Shown here piece after piece: positions 44,944 to 53,050 of a DNA stretch of 64,000 nt (positions within the stretch are counted from its first letter, which is position 1; every line of letters begins with the position of its first letter). The DNA lies in contig DKVL01000056.1 of the NCBI GenBank assembly GCA_002491195.1, forward strand, positions 95,442 through 159,441, written 5' to 3'. The DNA comes from Lachnospiraceae bacterium UBA7179 (GTDB taxonomy: Bacteria; Bacillota; Clostridia; Lachnospirales; Lachnospiraceae). A program made the position numbers and the translations under genes. Below the pieces are notes generated by a model, which had not been told where the DNA came from, did no database searches, and saw nothing but the letters and a program-made list of their open reading frames with translations.

Positions 44944-46527
44944 ATGAAACAGACTCGGCGGATGCGCCTGCCAGAATGGGTTACGGCGGGCATAGCATTT
45001 ATTTATTATTGGATCATGGCACTGTACAAGCTGACGGAAGCGCCGATCTGGCAGGATGAATCGATGGAATTTTACTGTTCCATACCTGTGAAAGGCGTGA
45101 TCCGGGGCGTGACGAAGTACGCTACGATGTATGAGCGGATCGCAAATATCCAGCAGCAGCCCCCGTTATATAACTGGCTGATGTGCCTGTGGCTTCAGAT
45201 TAGCGAGGATGAGTGGTGGTATCGTTTTTCGAGTGTGGTGTTTGGCTTTGTTGCAGCAATTGGTTTATACATTGTCATAAGAAAGCTCTGTGACCGCTAT
45301 ATGGCGGCTTTTTGTGTTGTGATCTATTCCAGTATCTATATCCTGATGTATTATATCAAGGAAGCGTCGGAGTACTCGCTGCAGCTGTTGTTTTTGTTCT
45401 GGTTTATCTATGTGTGGCTTCTGCTTTGTGAACAGATCAATAACAGACGTATTCTTATATTCACACTGCTGTGTGTGCTGCTGGTTTTTACACACTATGG
45501 TTCCGTGTTTGTCGTTGTGCCCTTTGGAATCAGCGTTCTGTTGATGGCAGCAAAAAGAAAGGACTGGCGCAGCCTGAAGCTAAGTCTGGTATTGGATCTT
45601 GTGTGCGGTGCGGCTGGCGGCTTTATCCTGGTGTATTATTATCTGATTCCGCAGTCCGCGAACCAGGTGTCAACCTTTAATGCCAATAAAGAAATTATGA
45701 TAGAGAAAGGGAATATTCTCTATGATTTTTTCTACAGTATGATGTGGGTGTTTAAGTGGAGCACCATAGACATAGACAGGGACTGGGAGAAAATCTGGTG
45801 GCTGATCATCGCCGCGATGGTGGTGATTGGGCTGATCATCGTGTTTGTGGCGGTAAAAAGTAAGCGGGATGTACTTAGAACGTTTTTGTACTGCAATATT
45901 GCGGTATATCTGGTCTATTATGTCGTTACAAAGCTCAATCTGTATGCCTATGGATGGTATGGAAACCGCTACAGCTTTTTCCTGTTTCCGCTGTGGTTTG
46001 TGCTCATCGCGGTATCCTTGTATGAGTTTGTGATGATCCTGCGGCAGAGCGGCAATGGGTTTGTCGCGGGTAAAGGAGCGAAGATCGTTCAGGCAGGGCT
46101 TGTGTTTGCCGGGGTCCTGTACTGTGTTTACGGGGATTATCGTATCAGCAACCACTGGGCGAAGATGGATCTGCGGACGGTGGTTGCGGAGTGGTATGCG
46201 CGCGATGGATATGAGATGCCGACGCTGCTGGATTTCCACCAGAGATATGGTTTTACGTATTATTTCACGCACAATGAAAGATATGATGAGTCACAGTGGG
46301 AGAATATTATCTATAATGATGATCCGGAGACGATTGCGGCGGATGATATGCAGGGGTGGATGGATTACTTAAACAGGGTCTATCATGGCGCGATTCCGAA
46401 CAAACTGTATCTGGTAACAGGGCGGTGGAATGAACTGGTGGATACTTTTGTGGAGCTTGGCTATGATGTGGAACCACTCGTGGATACGACAGCGGAGCTC
46501 TATCTTGTGCGAAAGTCTGATGATTAA
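44944..46527 (+). CDS. GT39/ArnT-like membrane glycosyltransferase
   Basis: A 527-residue membrane protein. The first external loop has APIWQDESMEFY, with the DE pair typical of GT39/GT83 enzymes, followed by NIQQQPPLYNWLM, where the QPPLY motif is also common in this group. About eleven helices are followed by a 110-residue external C-terminal domain. It probably transfers a sugar from undecaprenyl phosphate outside the membrane. The acceptor is not identifiable from sequence. Confidence 0.83.
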   Translation: MKQTRRMRLPEWVTAGIAFIYYWIMALYKLTEAPIWQDESMEFYCSIPVKGVIRGVTKYATMYERIANIQQQPPLYNWLMCLWLQISEDEWWYRFSSVVFGFVAAIGLYIVIRKLCDRYMAAFCVVIYSSIYILMYYIKEASEYSLQLLFLFWFIYVWLLLCEQINNRRILIFTLLCVLLVFTHYGSVFVVVPFGISVLLMAAKRKDWRSLKLSLVLDLVCGAAGGFILVYYYLIPQSANQVSTFNANKEIMIEKGNILYDFFYSMMWVFKWSTIDIDRDWEKIWWLIIAAMVVIGLIIVFVAVKSKRDVLRTFLYCNIAVYLVYYVVTKLNLYAYGWYGNRYSFFLFPLWFVLIAVSLYEFVMILRQSGNGFVAGKGAKIVQAGLVFAGVLYCVYGDYRISNHWAKMDLRTVVAEWYARDGYEMPTLLDFHQRYGFTYYFTHNERYDESQWENIIYNDDPETIAADDMQGWMDYLNRVYHGAIPNKLYLVTGRWNELVDTFVELGYDVEPLVDTTAELYLVRKSDD

Positions 46528-46601
46528 CGTAGATTTGATCTGATGTGCGAGTCCGCGGGATGATATTGGGAGGCCGGCGATGTGTAAAAGGGAGGGGCTG
46601 T

Positions 46602-47498
46602 ATGGTTATCATACATGTCATGGGGGGGCTTGGGAATCAGCTTTACCAGTATGCACTATATGAAAAGTATAAATTTCTCGGAAAAGAAGCGAAACTTGAC
46701 TTATATGCGTATATGGCTGCGGAGGGTGAGGACAGAGAGTGGCGTGCGTTGGAACTGGCATGGCTCGATGCACTACAGTATGAAGTCTGTACCACAGAGG
46801 AGAGGAATCTTTTTCTGGATAGCAGTATGAGATGGGCAGACAGGGTGCGGCGGAAGTTCACAGGCAGACGGGACCGGACTGTCAGGGAACATGCAGACTA
46901 TATGCCGGAAATCTTTTCCATGGATAATGTGTATCTCTATGGTTTCTGGGGCTGTGAGCGGTATTATACGGAGATTATTCCGCTGCTGCAGGAGAAGATC
47001 AGATTTCCTGAGAGTGCGGATACACGCAATCAGGAGACAGTCGAAGCGATGAGGTGCGAAAATGCAGTGAGCATTCATATCCGGCGCAAAGATTACCTGA
47101 CTGTGGCAGATGGAAAACGATATATGGGGATCTGTACGGACCAGTATTATGCCAGTGCCATGAAATATATCGCAGAACATGTGGATCATCCTGTTTTCTA
47201 CATCTTTTCGGATGATCCGGTCTATGCAAGGGCGCATTACGATCAAAAGAATATGCATATTGTGGACTGGAACACTGGAAGGGAGAGCCTGCACGACATG
47301 GAACTCATGAGTCATTGCAGGCATAATATCTGTGCAAACAGTACCTTTAGTATCTGGGGGGCGAGACTGAACAGATATCCTGACAAGATTATGATACGAC
47401 CACTGCATCATGATAATTACGAGACTTGTGACGTGGAGACCGTGCACAGAAACTGGCCTGGGTGGATCCTGGTCGACGCGGAAGGAAAAATTCGTTAG
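46602..47498 (+). CDS. GT11 alpha-1,2-fucosyltransferase-like glycosyltransferase
   Basis: A 298-residue GT11 enzyme. It begins with IHVMGGLGNQLYQYALY, has the GDP-fucose-binding HIRRKD at residues 159-164 (HxRRxD motif), and FSDDP and NSTFSIWGARL near the C-terminus. The family moves fucose from GDP-fucose in alpha-1,2 linkage. No GDP-fucose synthesis genes are in the window. ATG 46602 is about four bases after GGGAGGGG; the longer in-frame start at 46545 has no ribosome site. The region just downstream repeats the 3' end of this gene. Confidence 0.9.
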   Translation: MVIIHVMGGLGNQLYQYALYEKYKFLGKEAKLDLYAYMAAEGEDREWRALELAWLDALQYEVCTTEERNLFLDSSMRWADRVRRKFTGRRDRTVREHADYMPEIFSMDNVYLYGFWGCERYYTEIIPLLQEKIRFPESADTRNQETVEAMRCENAVSIHIRRKDYLTVADGKRYMGICTDQYYASAMKYIAEHVDHPVFYIFSDDPVYARAHYDQKNMHIVDWNTGRESLHDMELMSHCRHNICANSTFSIWGARLNRYPDKIMIRPLHHDNYETCDVETVHRNWPGWILVDAEGKIR

Positions 47499-47509
47499 AG
47501 GTACATTTA

Positions 47510-47581
47510 TGGGAAGGCTGCAGGGGGCTCCTGATAGATGCGGATGGGAAAGATTTGTTGGAGGTATGCACATGGAAATAG
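47510..47581 (+). pseudogene. Duplicated 3'-end remnant of a fucosyltransferase-type gene
   Basis: Bases 47526-47575 align with 47464-47513, the last bases of the GT11 gene plus its downstream sequence, at roughly 80 percent identity with one gap. In the matching frame the remnant reads GLLIDADGKDLLEV and ends at TAG 47579-47581. The intact gene ends GWILVDAEGKIR. The remnant therefore looks like the tail of a second, diverged GT11 gene or a tail duplication. A 33-residue frame at 47509-47610 also crosses here and touches the next start (ATGA), but has no recognisable content. Confidence 0.5.
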
Positions 47582-47606
47582 TGCAGGAATCGAATGAAAC
47601 TGGGAA

Positions 47607-48638
47607 ATGAGGCTGGATATGATAAAGCAAAACGAGCATGAACGGGATTTGATCTCGCTCATAGTGCCTGTATACAATGTCGAGAGATATCTTGACCGAT
47701 GTATGGAGTCTATACTGCAGCAAACTTATCGAAAGCTCGAGATCATACTTGTGGATGATGGTTCCACGGACAGTTCGCCTGCAAAGTGTGAGGAATATGC
47801 GAAAAAGGACAGCCGTGTCAGGGTGATCCACAAACAGAACGGCGGTCTCTCGGATGCGAGAAATGCCGGGTTGAAGATCGCGTCTGGCGAATATATTGGC
47901 TATGTTGACAGTGACGACTGGATCGAACTGGATATGTATGCGCGCATGTATGCGGCCTGCATCGAGCATGGCGCGCAGCTTGCAGTGTGCAGATATTATA
48001 GTGAATACAAAGACCGGACAGTGTCTGGCGGAAATGGGAGTATCGTGCCGCTCTCACGGGATGAGCTTTTGAAGATCTATATCGGTGGACATGATCAGTA
48101 TGTGATTTATAATTCCGTGTGGAGCAAGCTTTTTCGGCGGGATCTGGTCAGAGGAATGGTATTTCCGAAAGGGAGAAATTCAGAGGACATCATGTATACG
48201 ACACGTGCTTTCTGTATGACAAAGCAGGCGGTTTATCTCGATCAGTGCTTTTACCACTATGTGCTTGACCGGGAGGGAAGCATCATGAATGAGAGACAAT
48301 ATGAGCGTATGTTCCGGGATGAGATTCCATTCTGGCGGGAGCATATTTCCTGTATTCGACAGATGGTTTCCCAGCAGATGGGGGATCTGGCAGGATATCA
48401 CTTTCAGAGACGATTGTTATTTTATTATATTGACGCCAGAAACGCAAACAATAAGGAGGCAGCGTCAAGACTTGTCACAGAGATGAAAAGGGATAAGATT
48501 GAGATGGACAGGATTTATGACAGCGGGATTGTGTCGAGGGGGGATAAGATCCGAAGGAAACTGTTTCTATGGTCGCCGTCAGTTTATACAGCTGTTGTGT
48601 GGCTGTACGACAGAGTTGTGGTTCCGCTGAGACATTAA
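47607..48638 (+). CDS. GT2 glycosyltransferase
   Basis: A 343-residue GT2 family A enzyme. SLIVPVYNVERYLDRCMESI, VDDGSTDSS, NGGLSDARNAGL and VDSDDWIE make up a complete GT-A donor-binding domain. The C-terminal third has membrane-association character but no clear helix. Two starts are possible: ATG 47607, and in-frame ATG 47619 six bases after GAGG. Probably adds a hexose or HexNAc to the repeat unit. Donor unknown. Confidence 0.9.
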   Translation: MRLDMIKQNEHERDLISLIVPVYNVERYLDRCMESILQQTYRKLEIILVDDGSTDSSPAKCEEYAKKDSRVRVIHKQNGGLSDARNAGLKIASGEYIGYVDSDDWIELDMYARMYAACIEHGAQLAVCRYYSEYKDRTVSGGNGSIVPLSRDELLKIYIGGHDQYVIYNSVWSKLFRRDLVRGMVFPKGRNSEDIMYTTRAFCMTKQAVYLDQCFYHYVLDREGSIMNERQYERMFRDEIPFWREHISCIRQMVSQQMGDLAGYHFQRRLLFYYIDARNANNKEAASRLVTEMKRDKIEMDRIYDSGIVSRGDKIRRKLFLWSPSVYTAVVWLYDRVVVPLRH

Positions 48639-48658
48639 GAGAATGATAGGGAGCGGGT

Positions 48659-50122
48659 ATGCTTTTTAATTCATATATATTTGTTTTTTTGTTTTTCCCA
48701 CTTGTGGTGGCAGGGTACTACTGGCTGCATCATGTGAAGCTGGAAAAGACGGCGCTTGGATATCTGATCGTGATGTCCATGGTGTTTTATGGATACAATA
48801 GTGTTCAATATCTTGCAATCCTGGTTGTGAGTATTCTGGTCAATTACCTGCTGGTCAAGGGGATGGACAGGACACGCGGACTGGCGGGGCGAAGATTGTT
48901 TTTGATGATCGGACTGCTTTACAACCTGGGAATTTTGTTTTATTTTAAATATTATGATTTTTTTATTGAAAATGTCAACGCGGTGCTGAAGACCGATTAT
49001 CGGCTTCTGCGGCTGGCACTTCCACTGGGAATCAGCTTTTATACATTTCAGCAGCTATCGTATGTGATTGATTCTTACAGGGGGGATTGTGAGCGGTATG
49101 GTCTGTTGGAATACGCGGCGTATGTCTGCTTTTTTCCCCAGCTCATCGCAGGACCGATCGTGTATCACGATGAGTTGATACCGCAGCTTCGCGCTGGGGA
49201 AAATCATCATATCCGCTATGAGAATCTGTGCAGGGGGATCTATGCGTTTTCTCTTGGCATGGCAAAGAAAGTACTGGTTGCTGATACCTTGTCGAAAGTG
49301 GTAACTGTTGGTTACGAGAACGTGGATGCACTCAATAGTATCAGTACCATCCTGGTTATGATTTGTTACGCTATGCAGATCTATTTTGATTTCAGTGGAT
49401 ACTGCGATATGGCATATGGCATCGGTTTTATGTTCAATGTGGAGCTGCCTGTCAATTTCAACTCACCATATAAAGCGGCATCTGTCAGAGAGTTCTGGGA
49501 CAGATGGCATATGACGCTGACAAGGTTTTTTACCAAATATGTGTATATACCGCTGGGCGGCAGCAGAAGGGGAACTGTGCGGACTTATGGAAATACGATG
49601 ATTGTTTTTCTGGTGAGCGGCATCTGGCACGGGGCAAACTGGACATTTATATTGTGGGGGATCGTAAACGGCCTGGGAAACCTGTATGACCGGCTGTTTG
49701 ACCGTATTCTGCAAAAGATTCCGCGTATGTTTCGGATTGTCGTTACGTTCTGTTTCTGCACAGTGGCATGGAGCATGTTCCGGGCGGAATCTGTGGCGCA
49801 GGGGCTGCAGATGATAGGAAATCTGGGAGTGTATGGCGATGGAAAACTTTACGGGGAAATCGCAGATGTGTTTAACCAGATCATTGAAGTGCGGCTGCTT
49901 GGACGATTGGGTCTGCAGCCCCTGATACAGACGTATCCGTGGTTTATGCTGACTGTGTTTGTAGCTCTGCTGCTATTGGCTTGTCTGGCACTGCGCAACA
50001 CACAGGAAAAAGTGAACGATGGCAGGTATGGTACGAAGCGGATCCTGGTGATTGTGGGACTGCTTCTCTGGAGTATCTTGTCGCTCTCCGAGGTAAGTGA
50101 GTTTTTGTATTTCAATTTCTGA
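48659..50122 (+). CDS. MBOAT-family O-acyltransferase (AlgI/PatA-like)
   Basis: A 487-residue membrane-bound O-acyltransferase, opening MLFNSYIFVFLFFPLV as in AlgI-like proteins. It has PQLIAGPI, FWDRWHMTLTRFF and the catalytic His324 in SGIWHGANW. The family moves acetyl or another acyl group across the membrane for O-acylation of exported glycan. The SGNH-like gene at 50208 would be the extracytoplasmic partner, as AlgJ/AlgX is for AlgI or DltD for DltB. Confidence 0.93.
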   Translation: MLFNSYIFVFLFFPLVVAGYYWLHHVKLEKTALGYLIVMSMVFYGYNSVQYLAILVVSILVNYLLVKGMDRTRGLAGRRLFLMIGLLYNLGILFYFKYYDFFIENVNAVLKTDYRLLRLALPLGISFYTFQQLSYVIDSYRGDCERYGLLEYAAYVCFFPQLIAGPIVYHDELIPQLRAGENHHIRYENLCRGIYAFSLGMAKKVLVADTLSKVVTVGYENVDALNSISTILVMICYAMQIYFDFSGYCDMAYGIGFMFNVELPVNFNSPYKAASVREFWDRWHMTLTRFFTKYVYIPLGGSRRGTVRTYGNTMIVFLVSGIWHGANWTFILWGIVNGLGNLYDRLFDRILQKIPRMFRIVVTFCFCTVAWSMFRAESVAQGLQMIGNLGVYGDGKLYGEIADVFNQIIEVRLLGRLGLQPLIQTYPWFMLTVFVALLLLACLALRNTQEKVNDGRYGTKRILVIVGLLLWSILSLSEVSEFLYFNF

Positions 50123-50124
50123 TG

Positions 50125-50190
50125 GCTAGAGCGTGTTTGAAAAATGCTTTCTGCCAGATGGTAGGAATGATTTTTCAAACACGCTCTAGC
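50125..50190. repeat. 66-base palindromic element with perfect 21-base arms
   Basis: Arms at 50125-50145 and 50170-50190 are exact inverse complements. The inner 24 bases also pair, apart from a two-base mismatch and G-U pairs, around a four-base loop, so the whole element folds into one hairpin. The arms include TA dinucleotides just inside the ends, which would fit a TA-target MITE. It lies between the MBOAT stop and the SGNH start. It has no T-run, so it is not a classical terminator. Confidence 0.85.
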
Positions 50191-50207
50191 AGGAAAGGAT
50201 TATCGAT

Positions 50208-51269
50208 ATGATACCAAATGCGAAGAAATGGTTTCTCACATGTATGATGGCATTGTTGGGGACGATCGCAGTGATGTTGTTTGTATTTTGGATCTTTGAT
50301 CCGTATTTTCATTTTCATAAGCCTTTTTCCTTTGTCTCTTACCGGTTGTACGACGAACGGTACATCAATGACGGGATTTCAAGGCATTTTGAGTATGATA
50401 CAATCCTTACAGGGACATCGATGGCGCAGAATTTTAAGACAAGCGAGACGGATGTACTGTTTGGCGTACAGTCAGTGAAAGAGACATTCTCCGGCGCTGG
50501 CTACAGAGAACTCTCGGAAAATCTTGAGAGGGCTTTGAGACGAAACAGGAATTTAAAGACTGTGATCTGGACAATGGATGCCAATGCAATCCTGCGTGAC
50601 AAGGATTATACGGATTATGATGCGTATCCGACCTATCTCTATGACGACAATCCGTGGAATGATGTGAGCTATGTGTTCAACAAAAATATATGGTATCACG
50701 GTGTGCTCAACAATCTGCTGATGACGCTTACCGGACAGCCAAGCACCACTTTTGATGAGTACTCGTCATGGGAGAAAGAGACTGGCTATGAGTATGTGAT
50801 GGCAACCTATGACCGTTGGGAGGAGAAAGCACCGGAGACGCCTCCGCTCTCAGCGGCAGATGCAGAGATGGTGAGGGAGAATATACAGCAGAATTTTGTG
50901 GATCTTGTAAAGAAGTATCCTGATACGACATTTTACATCTTCTATACGCCCTACAGTATCTGCTGGTGGGATTTCATGAACCAGGAAGGCATGATCAACT
51001 GGTATCTTGATGCGGAACTCATCGCGACCAGGATGCTTTTGGAGTGTCCCAATGTAAAACTATATAATTTTCATGATCGATATGATATCATAACAAATTT
51101 GGACAATTATAGGGACAAGGAACACTATGCAGCCCATGTCAATTCCATGATATTGGAGTGGATGGCAGCAGGGGACGGTCTGGTGACGAAAGAGAACTAC
51201 ATGGAGCGTCACGAGCAGGAGAAACAGTATTACCTGAATTATGACTATGAAGGAATTTTTCAGGAATAG
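50208..51269 (+). CDS. SGNH-hydrolase-like membrane-anchored partner of the MBOAT
   Basis: A 353-residue protein with an N-terminal signal anchor (about 9-29) and an extracytoplasmic domain. TGTSMAQNF places a possible nucleophile at S71, and DKEHYAAHVN gives a candidate Asp303/His306 pair, the layout seen in SGNH esterases/acyltransferases and AlgJ- or DltD-like proteins. Next to an MBOAT gene, it most likely transfers the acyl group to the glycan outside the cell. The family assignment is by motif and context, not by overall similarity. Confidence 0.75.
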   Translation: MIPNAKKWFLTCMMALLGTIAVMLFVFWIFDPYFHFHKPFSFVSYRLYDERYINDGISRHFEYDTILTGTSMAQNFKTSETDVLFGVQSVKETFSGAGYRELSENLERALRRNRNLKTVIWTMDANAILRDKDYTDYDAYPTYLYDDNPWNDVSYVFNKNIWYHGVLNNLLMTLTGQPSTTFDEYSSWEKETGYEYVMATYDRWEEKAPETPPLSAADAEMVRENIQQNFVDLVKKYPDTTFYIFYTPYSICWWDFMNQEGMINWYLDAELIATRMLLECPNVKLYNFHDRYDIITNLDNYRDKEHYAAHVNSMILEWMAAGDGLVTKENYMERHEQEKQYYLNYDYEGIFQE

Positions 51270-51293
51270 TGGTTGGTATTATGGAGGGATAAG

Positions 51294-53036
51294 ATGGATC
51301 TTATAAAGAAAATGCGCTATATTTTGGACAGGAGACAGAAGATACAGATCGGTCTTCTGGGAATACTGATCTTTATCAGTGGTTTGTTGGAGACTGTGAG
51401 TGTATCAGGGGTACTTCCGATTGTATGGGTGATCATGGATCCTGTAAAGTCGCAGGAGAATAAATATATCCGTCTGGCCATGGATCTTTTGCATATTGAG
51501 AGCATTGAGAAATTTATTGTGCCGCTTCTTGCTGCGATGATTGTATTGTATACGATTAAGAATTTGTTTTTACTTTTTATGGTCAATGTGCAGAATAAAT
51601 TTATAGCGTTCAACCGAAACAAACTGATCAGTCAGGTTCTTAGGGAATTCCTGAACCGACCGTATGAGTTTTATCTGGATGCGGATATTCCGACTGTATT
51701 CCGCCTGACAGACAGCGATATTCCAAATGTATTTCATATTCTGATGGCAATGATCTCGCTTGTCTCTGAGGTGATCGTGTTTGGATTATTATGTATTGTG
51801 ATGGTTCTGACAGATTGGAAACTGCTGCTTCTGATGATCGTCGTGTTCGGCGTGCTCTCTGTTGTAGTCCTGAAAGTGTTAAGGCCGCGCCTGACGGAGA
51901 TGGGAACGAAGAATCAGGCGCTGCAGTCAAAAATTGCAAAGTGGAGGATTCAGGCGATCTATGGGATCAAGGATGTCAAAGTGCTCCACAGGGAAGCATT
52001 TTTTGCAGATAATTATGAGAGCAGTGGAAAGATTGGCGCAGGTTACAGCAAACGTTATTCGGTGATGAACAATCTGCCGCGGCTTTTGATCGAGACAATC
52101 TTCATCGCAAGTATTTTAGGATATATTATCGTTTATATTCTTACTGGAAATGATGTCACAACGATTATTCCGATGCTCAGCGCATTTGGGCTGGCAGCGA
52201 TCCGGATGATGCCAAGTGTGAACCGGATCAATACGTATCTGGCTGACATTTCTTACTATAAGCCGTGTCTTGATTATGTGTATGAGAACATGAACATCAA
52301 TGAGATCAGCAGAAGAAATAATCAGACATTAAAACCTGTGGATATGTCGAAGTCGATGGAACTGCGGGATAAGATTGAACTGAAAGAGATCGTGTATGCC
52401 TATCCCAATACAGATAAACTGATCTTTGACAGAGCCAATATGGTAGTGCCCTATGGCAAATCAGTTGGCATCATGGGACCGTCAGGAGCAGGCAAATCGA
52501 CAATTGTGGATATTCTGTTGGGACTGTTAAGGATCCAGCAGGGAAGTATACAGTGTGATGGAGTTGACATCTTTGACAATTATCCTGCATGGCTTGCCCA
52601 GATCGGTTATATTCCGCAGTCCATTTATCTGGTAGACGAACCAGTCAGAAATAATATTGCATTCGGTATCGCGGACGATGAGATTGACGATGCACGCATC
52701 TGGGATGCTCTTGAGGAGGCACAGCTTGCAGATTTCATCAGGGGACTTCCCGAAGGGCTGGATACGGCAATTGGTGACAGAGGTGTGAGAATCTCAGGCG
52801 GGCAGCGGCAGCGGCTTGGTATCGCCAGGGCATTGTACCATAATCCGGAAATTCTGGTATTTGATGAAGCGACTTCAGCGCTGGACAATGAGACAGAGGC
52901 GGCAGTTATGGAAGCGATCAACAGCTTTCATGGCAGGAAAACGATGATCATCATCGCACACCGGTTAAATACGATTGAGAAGTGTGATATTATTTATAAG
53001 GTGGATGAGGGGAAGATTACGAGGACAACGCTGTAG
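51294..53036 (+). CDS. ABC transporter, fused permease and ATPase (PglK/MsbA-like flippase)
   Basis: A 580-residue half-transporter with six N-terminal helices (to about 315). The nucleotide-binding domain has Walker A GPSGAGKSTIVD, the signature ISGGQRQRLGIAR, Walker B ILVFDEATSAL and the switch IIIAHR. Size and layout match PglK, the flippase for undecaprenyl-PP-linked glycans. Its presence fits the PglF-E-C-A-like genes in the first cluster. No Wzx-type flippase was recognised in the window. ATG 51294 lies five to six bases after GGAGGG; the upstream TTG 51273 has no ribosome site. Confidence 0.92.
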   Translation: MDLIKKMRYILDRRQKIQIGLLGILIFISGLLETVSVSGVLPIVWVIMDPVKSQENKYIRLAMDLLHIESIEKFIVPLLAAMIVLYTIKNLFLLFMVNVQNKFIAFNRNKLISQVLREFLNRPYEFYLDADIPTVFRLTDSDIPNVFHILMAMISLVSEVIVFGLLCIVMVLTDWKLLLLMIVVFGVLSVVVLKVLRPRLTEMGTKNQALQSKIAKWRIQAIYGIKDVKVLHREAFFADNYESSGKIGAGYSKRYSVMNNLPRLLIETIFIASILGYIIVYILTGNDVTTIIPMLSAFGLAAIRMMPSVNRINTYLADISYYKPCLDYVYENMNINEISRRNNQTLKPVDMSKSMELRDKIELKEIVYAYPNTDKLIFDRANMVVPYGKSVGIMGPSGAGKSTIVDILLGLLRIQQGSIQCDGVDIFDNYPAWLAQIGYIPQSIYLVDEPVRNNIAFGIADDEIDDARIWDALEEAQLADFIRGLPEGLDTAIGDRGVRISGGQRQRLGIARALYHNPEILVFDEATSALDNETEAAVMEAINSFHGRKTMIIIAHRLNTIEKCDIIYKVDEGKITRTTL

Positions 53037-53050
53037 GGCGGAGGAATAAG

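Noticed and set aside
47509..47610. 33-codon frame between the GT11 and GT2 genes
   Set aside because: It has a weak ribosome site and an ATGA overlap with the next gene, but it runs out of frame across a duplicated gene tail and has no recognisable content.
46773..47969. 398-codon open frame on the minus strand
   Set aside because: It lies opposite a clear GT11 gene and the start of a GT2 gene and encodes nothing recognisable. It is a shadow frame produced by codon bias.
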